From contig JALHIN010000009.1 in assembly GCA_022839995.1 (NCBI GenBank), positions 24,151 through 88,150 on the forward strand: DNA of 64,000 nt, written 5' to 3'. The first letter of the stretch is position 1, and every line of letters begins with the position of its first letter. Both the position numbers and the translations under genes were made by a program. The notes under the pieces were generated by a model, which worked only from the letters and a program-made list of their open reading frames with translations, ran no database searches and had not been told where the DNA came from. Of the stretch, positions 16,706 to 25,200 are shown piece by piece. Source of the stretch: 79-D21 sp022839995 (lineage in GTDB: Bacteria > Synergistota > Synergistia > Synergistales > 79-D21).

Positions 16706-17983
16706 CTATTTCAGGATGTCCCGCGGGTCGGTGAGAACGCCTTTCACCGCGGAGGCCATCGCCGTCATGGGGCTCACGAGGTAGGTGTGGCTTCCCTTGC
16801 CCACCTTGCCGATGAAGTTCCTGTTCGTGGTGGAAACGCCCACGTCGCCGCCCGGGAGCACACCGTAGTGCTCCGCCGTGCAGAGGCTGCAGGTCGGGTT
16901 CGTGAAGATGATCCCGGCTTCCAGGAATTTCTGGATGAAGCCGGCTTCCGCGCACTGCTTCATGACTTCCCGGGTGCTCGGGGTGATGATCGTCCGGACG
17001 CTGTCGCTGACCTGGAAATTCGCGGCTTTCAGGACTTCGAAGGCCGCCGCGATGTCCTCGAACCGGCCGTTGGAGCAGGACCCGATGTGGACCTGGTCGA
17101 TGTGCGCTCCGGCGGCTTCCCGGACGGTCTTCACGTTGTCCGGCGCGTCGGGGCAGGAGGCCATCGGTTCGAGCTTGGAAACGTCGAAGTGAAGGTCGTC
17201 GCTGTAAACGGCGTCCGGGTCGGCCTTCAGCGCCTGCACGCGGTCCAGGACCTCCGTTCCGGCCCGCTTGACCAGCCAGTCAAGGACTTCACCGTTCGGC
17301 ATGATGAGCCCCACCTTGCCGCTCATCTCCGTGACCATGGAGCACAGGGTGATCCGGTCCGCGAGGGAGCTCTTTTCGATGGTTTCACCGTAGAACTCGA
17401 CGGCCTTGAAAAACATTCCGTCGGCTCCCAGCTTGCCCACGAGGAACGTGAGGAAGTCCCTCATGCAGACCCCCCGGGCGAAGGACCCGTTGACCGTGAT
17501 CTTCATCGTTTCCGGAACGCGGAACCACAGTGTCCCGTTGATCCAGGAGGCCACGATGTCGGTGTTGCCGACGCCTGTCGCAAAGGCCCCGACGCCCCCA
17601 AGGAGGTTCATGTGGCTGTCCGTGCCCAGGATGACGTCCCCCGGCTTCACGAGACCGTTCTCGAGGAGGACGTGCTGGCCGATTCCCCAGTTGACGTCGA
17701 ACACTTTCGTGATTCCCTGGCGCTTTGCGAAATCACGGATGATCTTCTGGTTGTTGGCGACTTTTTCCGCGTGGGCCGGGGCCTGTAGGTCGAAGGTGAA
17801 GGCGATCTTTTCCGGATCCCAGACCTTCCCCTTGTCGGTCACCTCGTCGAACTGAAGGACGCAGTTGGGGCCCCCGAAATCCCGGGCCGTTGAAAGGTCG
17901 ATCTTGCACCAGACCCGGTCGCCTACCTGGACCTCCTTGCCGGAAGCCCGCTGGATGATCTTTTGGATCATCGTCTTGCCCAT
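16706..17983 (-). CDS. LeuC/aconitase-type hydro-lyase large subunit (second pair)
   Basis: Protein of 425 aa of the aconitase superfamily with GTDSHMNLLGGVGAFATGVG, HIGSCSNGRFED and the cluster motif NPTCSLC (the first pair has NPGCGPC). TNRNFIGKVGKG matches the substrate-binding C-terminal segment. The altered residues between the two cluster Cys and the different small-subunit loop set it apart from the first pair. Together the two enzymes could catalyse consecutive dehydration/hydration steps. Confidence 0.87.
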   Translation of the reverse strand: MGKTMIQKIIQRASGKEVQVGDRVWCKIDLSTARDFGGPNCVLQFDEVTDKGKVWDPEKIAFTFDLQAPAHAEKVANNQKIIRDFAKRQGITKVFDVNWGIGQHVLLENGLVKPGDVILGTDSHMNLLGGVGAFATGVGNTDIVASWINGTLWFRVPETMKITVNGSFARGVCMRDFLTFLVGKLGADGMFFKAVEFYGETIEKSSLADRITLCSMVTEMSGKVGLIMPNGEVLDWLVKRAGTEVLDRVQALKADPDAVYSDDLHFDVSKLEPMASCPDAPDNVKTVREAAGAHIDQVHIGSCSNGRFEDIAAAFEVLKAANFQVSDSVRTIITPSTREVMKQCAEAGFIQKFLEAGIIFTNPTCSLCTAEHYGVLPGGDVGVSTTNRNFIGKVGKGSHTYLVSPMTAMASAVKGVLTDPRDILK

Positions 17984-18019
17984 GGAGTTGCACCTCCCGT
18001 AAAAATATGGTGAAACAGT

Positions 18020-18577
18020 TTACTTCATGCCCAGGAACGACTTGATGGTCTCGAAGTTCACGAAATCCGCCTTGTTGACTACCACGCCCTCCGGGCTCCG
18101 AAGGGTTCCATCCCCTTCGTGGGCGTGGTTGGCGATGATGTGGGCGATCTTGCTGGAAACGCCGTTGCGCATGGCCAGCACGGTGCCGGAGAAGGGATGG
18201 CGGAGGTCCTTGCCGAGCTGGGACTTGACCGTCGAGCCTTCCGGGTTTTTCTCGTATTCCACGAGCTTGCCCACGTCGTGAAGGATCGCCCCGGCGATCA
18301 GGTCGTCATGGTTCAGCTGGAAGCCCCCCTCGTCCTTGTAGAGGGCGTTGAATTCCTCGAAGACCCTCTTGCAAACGCGGGTGACCCCCCGGGTGTGAGT
18401 GAGGTACGAAGCCGGGCAGTTGGGGATCAGGAGCGTGAAGGGGATCCTGGCCATGTCCTCCGGCTCCCAGCCGCCGGTTTTCAGGGCATCCACGTACGTG
18501 TCGATGACCTGCTCACGCAGCGTCGGATCGGTGATCCAGTTGATTTCCGGCAGCAGTTCCACGATTTTCTCTCTCAT
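18020..18577 (-). CDS. HD-domain phosphohydrolase-like protein
   Basis: Protein of 185 aa with an HD fold: His in YLTHTRGVTRV, the HD doublet in AGAILHDVGKLVEY, HPFSGTVLA and NHAHEGDG complete the metal-binding set. HD proteins hydrolyse phosphate esters or phosphodiesters; the substrate here cannot be told. It is the second gene of the catabolic operon, right after the GntR regulator, with a GGGAGGG ribosome binding site. Homologous HD genes adjoining LeuCD-type pairs would suggest repair or signalling rather than a pathway step. Confidence 0.75.
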   Translation of the reverse strand: MREKIVELLPEINWITDPTLREQVIDTYVDALKTGGWEPEDMARIPFTLLIPNCPASYLTHTRGVTRVCKRVFEEFNALYKDEGGFQLNHDDLIAGAILHDVGKLVEYEKNPEGSTVKSQLGKDLRHPFSGTVLAMRNGVSSKIAHIIANHAHEGDGTLRSPEGVVVNKADFVNFETIKSFLGMK

Positions 18578-18614
18578 GTTTCTTCCCTCCCGTGACTTGG
18601 TTTGGTTCGACAGA

Positions 18615-19316
18615 TCATCCCTGGTCTTCCAGGGAGATGCTTTCCTGCAAGGTGTGATAAACCCGCTCGATATGGGTTCCCGCGATTTTCGCCGCCAGCT
18701 TGGAGTCGTGGTCGACGATGGCGGTGTATAGACCAGAATGTTCCTTGAGGAACGCCTGTTTGTCGGTCAGGCGGCTGTAGATCCTGTCATGGGCGGCCAT
18801 GATGAGGTTGAAGGTCATCTTGACGATGTTAACGAAGATGAAGTTGTGGGTTGCCTCGGCAAGGGCGAGGTGAAAGTCGAAGTCGTTCTGAGCCCGGTGG
18901 CTCGTTGATTCCAGGTTCTGCTCGGTGCGGGAAAGGATGCGGCGGAGTTTCGTCAGGTCGGCAGGGAGAGCTCGCTTGGCGGCCTCTGCCGCGATTGCGG
19001 GGTCGATGATCCGCCTGGCCTCCATCAGTTCCAGCACGGCGGCACCCTCCAGGGTGATGTTGCGGGATTCCCCGGTTTCCGTGACGGGCCTCCGGACAAA
19101 CCGCCCTTTACCGGGTACGCTTTCAATGAGGCCGATCAGCTCCAGGACTCGGAACGCCTCCCGCAGCGAGCTGCGGCTCACTCCGAGGTCCTCCATCATC
19201 TGGCGTTCGGGCGGAAGAGGATCGCCGGGCCGGAGCTCGCCCCGGGAGATGAGATCCTTGAGTTCTTCGACGACCTTCTCGTAGATCCGGGTCGCCTTGA
19301 CCTTCTTGGTTTCCAT
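18615..19316 (-). CDS. GntR/FadR-family (FCD) transcriptional regulator of the catabolic operon
   Basis: Regulator of 233 aa from ATG 19316 after AAGGAGGGG. The N-terminal winged helix (about 1-75) has RPGDPLPPERQMMEDLGVSR SSLREA, the standard GntR recognition region, with GKGRFVRR as the wing. The C-terminal FCD domain (about 90-225) has metal/carboxylate-binding residues in DFDFHLALAEATHN and IVDHDSKLAAKIAGTHIER. FCD proteins sense organic acids, fitting control of the citrate-lyase/hydro-lyase genes it leads. Probably autoregulatory. Confidence 0.88.
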   Translation of the reverse strand: METKKVKATRIYEKVVEELKDLISRGELRPGDPLPPERQMMEDLGVSRSSLREAFRVLELIGLIESVPGKGRFVRRPVTETGESRNITLEGAAVLELMEARRIIDPAIAAEAAKRALPADLTKLRRILSRTEQNLESTSHRAQNDFDFHLALAEATHNFIFVNIVKMTFNLIMAAHDRIYSRLTDKQAFLKEHSGLYTAIVDHDSKLAAKIAGTHIERVYHTLQESISLEDQG

Positions 19317-19461
19317 GGAACCCCTCCTTGCGTGGACCACCCAGTGCACTATATCCCTAGGCAGGGGCGTATGCAAGGGGAAGCAGGGCGTCTGAATATT
19401 AAGATATTTTACAGTCAATTCGGGATAAATCGGCCGGTAAAAAGCAAAGGACCAACGAATG

Positions 19462-19470
19462 GGTCCGACC
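19462..19470. promoter_or_regulatory. Possible GntR/FCD operator
   Basis: The 9-bp palindrome GGTCCGACC (GGTC-C-GACC), in the context GGGTCCGACCA, resembles TGGTnnnACCA operators of FadR-type regulators. It lies in the 320-bp gap between the regulator gene and the divergent rhodanese gene. The rest of that gap (19317-19636) is AT-richer and holds the plus-strand promoter at 19563; no gene is seen. Confidence 0.4.
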
Positions 19471-19562
19471 AAAAAACGCTAGGCAGGGCTACTGTTCAGA
19501 CCGCCATCCAAATGGAGGGGATTTCGAATTGAACCAGCACTCCCGCATCGGTAAAATGGCCC

Positions 19563-19594
19563 TTGTTTGAGCTATGCTCAGCACGGTATATGAT
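19563..19594 (+). promoter_or_regulatory. Promoter of the rhodanese-AMIN/nucleoside kinase pair
   Basis: TTGTTT (19563) with 18 bp to TATATG (19587), or TTGAGC (19567) with 16 bp to TATGAT (19589). Either places the transcript start near 19600, after the upstream ATG at 19574, which supports the TTG at 19637 as the true start. Confidence 0.55.
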
Positions 19595-19636
19595 AAAAAA
19601 CCTCACGTCGAACCCAATCCGAAGGAGGGTCCCCAA

Positions 19637-21226
19637 TTGAAGTGGAAAACGAAGGCGTTGCCCCTCTTGCTGTCTTTTTCGCTCGTTCTTGCCGCTGGAG
19701 GCGTTTCCTTTGCGGCTCCGGTCAAGGCGGTTTCCCCGAAGCCTGCGGCGAGTGCCCCGGCGCCTGCCGCAAAGCTGCCGGGTGGAGCAACGGGGCGCGA
19801 GGCCTTTTTCGTCTCCCTGGATTGGCTCAAGGAGAACACGAGAGGCGTCGTGCTTCTCGACGCCCGCCCCGCTTCGCTGTACAGCGGAGGACATATCCCA
19901 AGGGCCGTGAACGCGGAGTGGCAGTCATTCAGCTCGATGAAAGGGCTTCCCGGGAGCCGCGGATGGGCGACGCTGCTGGCTCCGAAATCCCTGGCTGCGC
20001 GCATCGGGGCGCTGGGGATCGACGGAACCCGGCCGGTCATCGTCTACGGTGAGCCTGGGAGCTGGGGGCAGGAAGGGTTCGTGGCCCTGGCGCTCCGGAT
20101 GGCCGGGGTGCCGGGGGTCCGCGTCCTGGACGGGGGATGGCCGGCCTGGCGGGCAGCGGGCCTTCCGGTGACAAAAGAAGTTCCTGCACCCCGCCCTGCG
20201 AATTTCGTCATGAAATCCTTCCGGAACGACTTGCTGGCTACGGTCGAGTATATCCGCGAAAGGATGGGATCCGCCAAGCTGCTCGATGTCCGGACCCTCG
20301 AGGAGTACAAGGGGGCCAGGTACTTCAGCGAGAAGAGGGGCGGGCATCTCCCGGGAGCGATCCTCGTTCCCTACAACCACCTGATCGGACGGGACGGCCT
20401 CCTTCTGCCCGACGAGGACCTGAGGGCATTGTTCGGGAAAGCCGGGCTCGCGCCCGAAGACGAAATCATCGTTTACGATACGGCGGGTGTCCGGTCTGCC
20501 TATGTGACTTGGGTCCTGCTGATGCTGGGCTACGGAAACGTGAAAAACTACGATGCCTCCTTCCACGAATGGGCGGGCATCCCCGAGCTGTCCGTGGAGA
20601 CCGGGGATCCCGGCGAGCTGCCGGCTTTGGTCGCGGCTCCCGCCCCGGCGAAAGGAGCTTTGGAAAATCCCCCCTTGTCACACGCCGCGGAGGCCTCGAC
20701 GGTTTCGGCCGACGCTTCCCAGCCCGCGGGGGGAAACCCGCAGCCCGTGAAGCAGGTGCCGATCGCCATCCCACCGGTCTCTCCGGATGTCGTTCCCCAG
20801 TCGGCTGACCTGAAGCCCCAGCCCCTGAAACCGATCCCGATCGTGGAACAGCCGGCACCGGAGGAGGTCAAAGCAGAGGAGGCGAAACCGGTTCCGTCCG
20901 CATTGACGCAATCCCCGGTCCCTACGGTGGCTCGAATCACCGCTATCCGCTGGAACAAGGAAGGGAGGAAGATCAGGGCGGTAGTTGACCTGGACCGGGT
21001 TTCGGAGCCTCGGATCCTGATGAAACCCGGCTTCGTGGAACTTTCCTTCGAAGCGTTGCCGGCCGCAACGCTTCCGGGCCTGCCTTCCCCCTACGGCAAG
21101 GAGGTTTCGGTCGTCCTGGTGGAATCGACAGGAAAATCGGTCCTACGCTTTTCTCACACGGCAAAAAATGTCAGGAATTTCCAACTGGAAAAACCCTACC
21201 GGATTGTCCTCGACTTCCAGTTCTGA
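19637..21226 (+). CDS. Secreted tandem rhodanese-like protein with C-terminal AMIN-type domain, catalytic Cys absent
   Basis: Protein of 529 aa from a TTG preceded by GAAGGAGGG, with a signal peptide (about 5-27). Two rhodanese modules follow: the first ends in DGGWPAWRAAGLPV, the second contains DVRTLEEYKGA and GHLPGAI. In the second, the active-site loop normally starting with Cys reads YDTAGVRSAY, so Cys is Asp; the first also has no Cys. It is therefore not a working sulfurtransferase. A Pro-rich linker (about 345-435) leads to a beta domain resembling AMIN (RAVVDLDR, KPYRIVLDF), which in other proteins binds cell-wall or envelope components. Probable scaffold or binding protein in the periplasm. 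Confidence 0.78.
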   Translation: MKWKTKALPLLLSFSLVLAAGGVSFAAPVKAVSPKPAASAPAPAAKLPGGATGREAFFVSLDWLKENTRGVVLLDARPASLYSGGHIPRAVNAEWQSFSSMKGLPGSRGWATLLAPKSLAARIGALGIDGTRPVIVYGEPGSWGQEGFVALALRMAGVPGVRVLDGGWPAWRAAGLPVTKEVPAPRPANFVMKSFRNDLLATVEYIRERMGSAKLLDVRTLEEYKGARYFSEKRGGHLPGAILVPYNHLIGRDGLLLPDEDLRALFGKAGLAPEDEIIVYDTAGVRSAYVTWVLLMLGYGNVKNYDASFHEWAGIPELSVETGDPGELPALVAAPAPAKGALENPPLSHAAEASTVSADASQPAGGNPQPVKQVPIAIPPVSPDVVPQSADLKPQPLKPIPIVEQPAPEEVKAEEAKPVPSALTQSPVPTVARITAIRWNKEGRKIRAVVDLDRVSEPRILMKPGFVELSFEALPAATLPGLPSPYGKEVSVVLVESTGKSVLRFSHTAKNVRNFQLEKPYRIVLDFQF

Positions 21227-21238
21227 GGAGGCTGGCAA

Positions 21239-22879
21239 ATGGTCTATACGGTCACGGAGGAAGGAAACGGGTCGTTCGAGAGCGACAGGCCCATGAATGG
21301 CATCGACGTCCTGTCAAGGGACGGGAGGAGGGCCGGCAATATCGTGGCCTGGCGGGTCAACCGCTACCTTCGCCCCCTTTGCTGGGAAGTTGCGGAGGAC
21401 TGCACGGTCTCGTTTGTCGATACATCCTGCTTCGAAGGGAAGGAGGTCTACCGCAGGACGCTCACGTTCCTTCTCGTCCTGGCCTGCAGGAAGGCGTTGG
21501 GCAAGGAAGTGCTGGTCCGCCATTCGCTCAGCGATGGCTACTACTGCGAAATTCCCGGAGAGGAGCTGGAGGCAGGGCAGGTGGCGGCGATCCGGCAGGC
21601 GATGAACGACCTGGTGAAGGAGGACCGGCCCGTCGAGCGTGAACTCCTTTCCCTCGACCGGGCGAGAACTCTCTTAGAGGCGCAGGGGAACCGGGAAAAG
21701 GCGGAGCTGTTGAGGTGGATCGGGATCGATCCCGTCGAAACCTACTGGGTTGGGGACCGGATCGGCTTTTTCTACGGGCCCCTGGCCCCATCGACCGGCG
21801 CGGTTGAGGTGTTCGACCTCGTCCTGCACGCGCCCGGAATGGTCCTCCGTTTCCCCACCGTGGCCTCTCCAGCCGGGCTTCCGCCGTTCCAGCCGCCGAA
21901 GCAGCTTTCCGACGTCTTCCTCGAATACTCGGGCTGGCTGGATATCCTGGGCATCAGCACCATGGAAAGCCTCCACAGGGCAGTCGCCAAGGGGAAGGGC
22001 ACCGAACTGATCCTCATTTCAGAGGCCCTCCATTCCCAACGGCTGAACCGGATCGCCGAAACCGTGGCATCCAGGCCGAACTGCCGCATGGTCTGCATCG
22101 CCGGTCCTTCCGGCTCGGGCAAGACCACAACCGCCCACCGCCTGGCGATCCAGCTGGCGGTTTGCGGGAAACGAACGAAGATCCTTTGCATGGACGACTA
22201 CTTCCTGGAAAGGAGCCAAACCCCGCGGGACGGAGAAGGCAATTACGATTTCGAAGCCATCGAGGCGCTGGATCTCAAGTTGCTGAATTGCCACATTACG
22301 GAACTCCTGGAAGGCAGGCCCGTCCGGCTTCCGCGTTTCGATTTTCTGAACGGGACGAGAGAAAGCGGTCCGGAGCTGCTTCTGGAGCCCGGGGAAATCC
22401 TGATCATCGAAGGAATTCACGGTCTCAACGACCAGGTGGGGCTGGGCGTTCCCGGCTCCGAAAAATTCCTTCTCTACCTGTCCCCGCTCACCGGGGTCAA
22501 CCTGGACCGCCACAACCGGACCAGCACGACGGACAACCGGCTTTTGAGGCGTCTGGTCAGGGATTACCGCACGCGGGGAAAAAAGCCGGAGGCGACACTT
22601 CTCCAGTGGCCGTCAGTGATCCGAGGAGCCGCCCGCCATATTTTCCCCTACCAGGAACGGGCCGATTCAATGTTCAATTCCGCCCTTGTCTATGAGCTCT
22701 CTGTCCTAAAGGGATACGCAGAACCGCTCCTACGGCGGATTCGCGAGGAGTCGCCCGTTTTCGGCGAAGCCCAGAGGCTCCTGGACCTCCTTCGGTACGC
22801 CCCCTTCATCCCGGCAGATGACGTTCCCAACCATTCGATCCTGAGGGAGTTCATCGGCGGGAGCTGTTTCAGGGTCTGA
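21239..22879 (+). CDS. Nucleoside (uridine-type) kinase with N-terminal TGS/ThrRS-like domains
   Basis: Protein of 546 aa. The N-terminal half resembles the TGS and second-additional domain of threonyl-tRNA synthetase (KALGKEVLVRHSLSDGYYCE). The C-terminal half is a P-loop kinase with GPSGSGKTTT near 289, CMDDYFLERSQTPRDGEGNYDFE as the lid/substrate segment (RTSTTDNRLLRRLVRDY follows) and IIEGIHGLN as Walker B. This architecture is known from nucleoside kinases of thermophilic and anaerobic bacteria. It is 12 nt downstream of the rhodanese gene with GAGGAGG as ribosome binding site. Confidence 0.85.
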   Translation: MVYTVTEEGNGSFESDRPMNGIDVLSRDGRRAGNIVAWRVNRYLRPLCWEVAEDCTVSFVDTSCFEGKEVYRRTLTFLLVLACRKALGKEVLVRHSLSDGYYCEIPGEELEAGQVAAIRQAMNDLVKEDRPVERELLSLDRARTLLEAQGNREKAELLRWIGIDPVETYWVGDRIGFFYGPLAPSTGAVEVFDLVLHAPGMVLRFPTVASPAGLPPFQPPKQLSDVFLEYSGWLDILGISTMESLHRAVAKGKGTELILISEALHSQRLNRIAETVASRPNCRMVCIAGPSGSGKTTTAHRLAIQLAVCGKRTKILCMDDYFLERSQTPRDGEGNYDFEAIEALDLKLLNCHITELLEGRPVRLPRFDFLNGTRESGPELLLEPGEILIIEGIHGLNDQVGLGVPGSEKFLLYLSPLTGVNLDRHNRTSTTDNRLLRRLVRDYRTRGKKPEATLLQWPSVIRGAARHIFPYQERADSMFNSALVYELSVLKGYAEPLLRRIREESPVFGEAQRLLDLLRYAPFIPADDVPNHSILREFIGGSCFRV

Positions 22880-22896
22880 CCGGCCTTCGGGAAACA

Positions 22897-22937
22897 GCGA
22901 AAGGGCCGGGGGGCTTTTCGCCCCCCGGCCCTTTCGC
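22897..22937. terminator. Long bidirectional terminator hairpin
   Basis: Perfect 17-bp stem GCGAAAGGGCCGGGGGG with its complement around a 7-nt loop, between convergent genes ending at 22879 and 22948. T-tracts are weak on both sides. Confidence 0.7.
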
Positions 22938-22947
22938 TCGCGGTCTC

Positions 22948-23133
22948 CTACAGCGCGACCGGATTGCAGAGGTTGCCGGCTTCTTTGGCAACCCGTCCGC
23001 AGTTTGCGCAGACGAATTTCCCGTCTTTCACCATTTCCTTGTAGTGTTCCAGGTCGGCTTCCACCATTCCCATGTTCTGGTAGTAGCAAAGGTGATTCTC
23101 GTGGTCCGGATGCGGCCAGCCCAGCTTCGGCAT
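22948..23133 (-). CDS. Small zinc-ribbon-like protein (61 aa)
   Basis: Starts at ATG 23133 after GGGAGGG. MPKLGWPHPDHENHLCYYQN is followed by FVCANCGRVAKEAGNLCNP, a CxxC plus one more Cys and several His, suggesting a metal-binding knuckle. Function unknown; no family recognised. It is monocistronic, between a terminator and the DUF2207 gene. Confidence 0.65.
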   Translation of the reverse strand: MPKLGWPHPDHENHLCYYQNMGMVEADLEHYKEMVKDGKFVCANCGRVAKEAGNLCNPVAL

Positions 23134-23211
23134 ACCTTTCCCTCCCTTGTTTGATAGTTGAGATGCCAATTCATTATACTGCAACGGTGAGGAGAGGCCA
23201 AGGAGAAAGGA

Positions 23212-25188
23212 TTACCAGCCGCCTCCACCTCCGCCGCCTCCACCTCCGCCGGAACCGCCCCCGCCGCCTCCGCCCCCGCCTCCGAAGCCCGAGCGGCTGC
23301 CGGGAGCTACGGAGGCCGAGGAAACTGCGCCGGAGAAGCTGGAGCCGAAATTCGAGGCGAAAGAACCGACATTGAACCCCCGGATGGCGTCCCCCATGTA
23401 CCAGGACGGGCGGTAACCGCCCTGCCACGATTCGGGAGCCTTGCCTTCCGCAGCCATTCGGGCGAACACGTCCGAGAACTGTTCAGACCACTCCTGTTCC
23501 ACTCCCAGGGCCAGGGCATAGGGCAGGAACCGCTCGAAAAGCTCCGGAGTCCGGTCGGGAGGGTTCAGCCGGTTGAGCCGGTCTGCTTCCGCGACCGAAA
23601 GGTACAGGCGGAAGCCCTCGATTTCGTCCATGGCCTTCCTGCCGGCCGGGGTCCTTGCCTTCAGGAGCCATGCAAAAAGGACATTTGAAAGGACGAGGAG
23701 GACGACTGCGGCAAGGAGTGGCCAGGAAACCGCCTGGGCCAGGCCGGTTCCCATGAGTCCCAGGGCGGATGAAAGCGGGAGGGTGAAGACGGCGAGAAAG
23801 AGCAGGCGGACCAGGGCAGAACCCCGCCTGGGGCCGTTTTTCAGGGCCTTGACCTGTTTGACGATGGCCGCCCCGAAGGCAAGGGCGATCAGCGTCATGA
23901 CCGGGAAAACGAAGGCGAAGGCGATGTTTTGAGGCAGGTTCCCGATGTTCGGGTCCAGGATCACTCCCAGGACCAGGGAGAGAACCGTCAGAAGAACACC
24001 GATGACGAAGAAACGCGTGTTCCGGACGAAGGCCTTTCCGTAGTGGCGGTTTTTCAGGAGGTCCTTCAGGGCCGTCACGGCCCCGCTGAAAACGGTGTGG
24101 TTGGCCTGGTCCACCGCGAGCGTTTCGTGCATCCCGACGAGGGGATAAACGGCTACCCGCTCTTCCGCGTCGAGGAAGGTGAAATCGAATTTCGGCCCAC
24201 GCCGGAGGAAATACTGCTTCCCCTCCTGTTCGATGGTCAGGAAGCCTTTCACGGCGGCACCGAGCAGGGTGGCCGTAAAGCAGCGTTCGTCGTATCCCAT
24301 CCGGTAGAGATAGCGGACTCCTGCAGGGGAGTAGCCCTCCGGGGGGGCAAAGCGGGGGATGATCGTTCCGGGGCGCGGATCCCGTCCATACCGCAACCAG
24401 ACAAGGAGATAGTAGAGCAGCACGACCGCAAGCCCTGCGAAAAGGGCGATCCGCCCTGCGTTGTCCCGGAATTTCCACTTGAGCCGGTCAAGGGACGAGG
24501 GCTCGGGAACGATTCCTTTCGGCCATCCTGCGACGATGGAAAACCCCTCGCCCGGAAGCAGGGGGCGGGTCGTCACGAATCGCGGCGTTCCGTCCGCCTC
24601 TTTGAGGATGCGGAAATCCCTTCCCCGTTCCCCCATTTTCCCGGTGTAGGCTTCCGTCATCGTGATGCCGGCTTTCCCAGGCAGGGTGACGACGCACCAC
24701 GCTGAGTCGATCGGAAATCGCCATCCGTTTCCGGTCACGTTCCAGTACAGTTCGTCATGATCCCGGAAAAAGCCAATTTGCCGGGCTGTCCGGTAGACCA
24801 GGGTATAGGTATGGATCCCCGGCTGGAGGAACCGCTCCGGGTTCCCGATGAAAACCCGCTTGCCGTTCGAGGCGGGCTTGACTTCGTAGGGTTCTGGACG
24901 CCCGTCCCGCAGCACGGCCAGGACCTCGAAGGGAACGACCACGGTGCTCCCGTCCTGTGCCCGGTAGAGGGTCGGGAAGTCCCTGTAGATCCCCCGCCGG
25001 ATGGCGATTCCCTCGGCGCGGACGCGAAGGCTTTCGGTGACCTGCAGCGAAGCGTCCTTTCCGACGGCGATTTCGCTTCCGAATTCGAGGATCCTTTCCT
25101 CCGCATGCGGGCGTCCCGGGAACAGGCCCAGCAGGACTGTGACGAGGAGGAACAGGAAGAGGGCCAGGCGCCGGGCTTGGGTCATCAT
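23212..25188 (-). CDS. DUF2207 membrane protein with Gly-rich C-terminus
   Basis: Protein of 658 aa. Signal peptide (about 5-29), an extracytoplasmic beta domain typical of DUF2207 (TESLRVRAEGIAIRRGIYRD FP region), a membrane helix near 243-260, a cytoplasmic region, then helices around 395-420, 425-450 and 475-510. The end is almost all Gly with a final Trp, as in many DUF2207/TPM-type proteins. It follows lemA by 12 nt; LemA-DUF2207 pairs are widespread and are presumed to work in envelope maintenance, but no biochemical role is established. Confidence 0.82.
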   Translation of the reverse strand: MMTQARRLALFLFLLVTVLLGLFPGRPHAEERILEFGSEIAVGKDASLQVTESLRVRAEGIAIRRGIYRDFPTLYRAQDGSTVVVPFEVLAVLRDGRPEPYEVKPASNGKRVFIGNPERFLQPGIHTYTLVYRTARQIGFFRDHDELYWNVTGNGWRFPIDSAWCVVTLPGKAGITMTEAYTGKMGERGRDFRILKEADGTPRFVTTRPLLPGEGFSIVAGWPKGIVPEPSSLDRLKWKFRDNAGRIALFAGLAVVLLYYLLVWLRYGRDPRPGTIIPRFAPPEGYSPAGVRYLYRMGYDERCFTATLLGAAVKGFLTIEQEGKQYFLRRGPKFDFTFLDAEERVAVYPLVGMHETLAVDQANHTVFSGAVTALKDLLKNRHYGKAFVRNTRFFVIGVLLTVLSLVLGVILDPNIGNLPQNIAFAFVFPVMTLIALAFGAAIVKQVKALKNGPRRGSALVRLLFLAVFTLPLSSALGLMGTGLAQAVSWPLLAAVVLLVLSNVLFAWLLKARTPAGRKAMDEIEGFRLYLSVAEADRLNRLNPPDRTPELFERFLPYALALGVEQEWSEQFSDVFARMAAEGKAPESWQGGYRPSWYMGDAIRGFNVGSFASNFGSSFSGAVSSASVAPGSRSGFGGGGGGGGGGSGGGGGGGGGGGW

Positions 25189-25200
25189 CTGCAGTTCCGC

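Noticed and set aside
15038..17788. 916-codon open frame on the plus strand, antisense to the LeuCD genes
   Set aside because: It is the mirror frame of GC-rich coding sequence; the product is Val/Gly/Asp-rich without any domain, no ribosome binding site or promoter precedes it, and the minus-strand genes are certain.
23212..23290. Gly-rich end of the DUF2207 protein as a second sorting tail
   Set aside because: There is no Cys, no hydrophobic segment after the Gly run and no basic end; Gly-rich tails are common in DUF2207 proteins.
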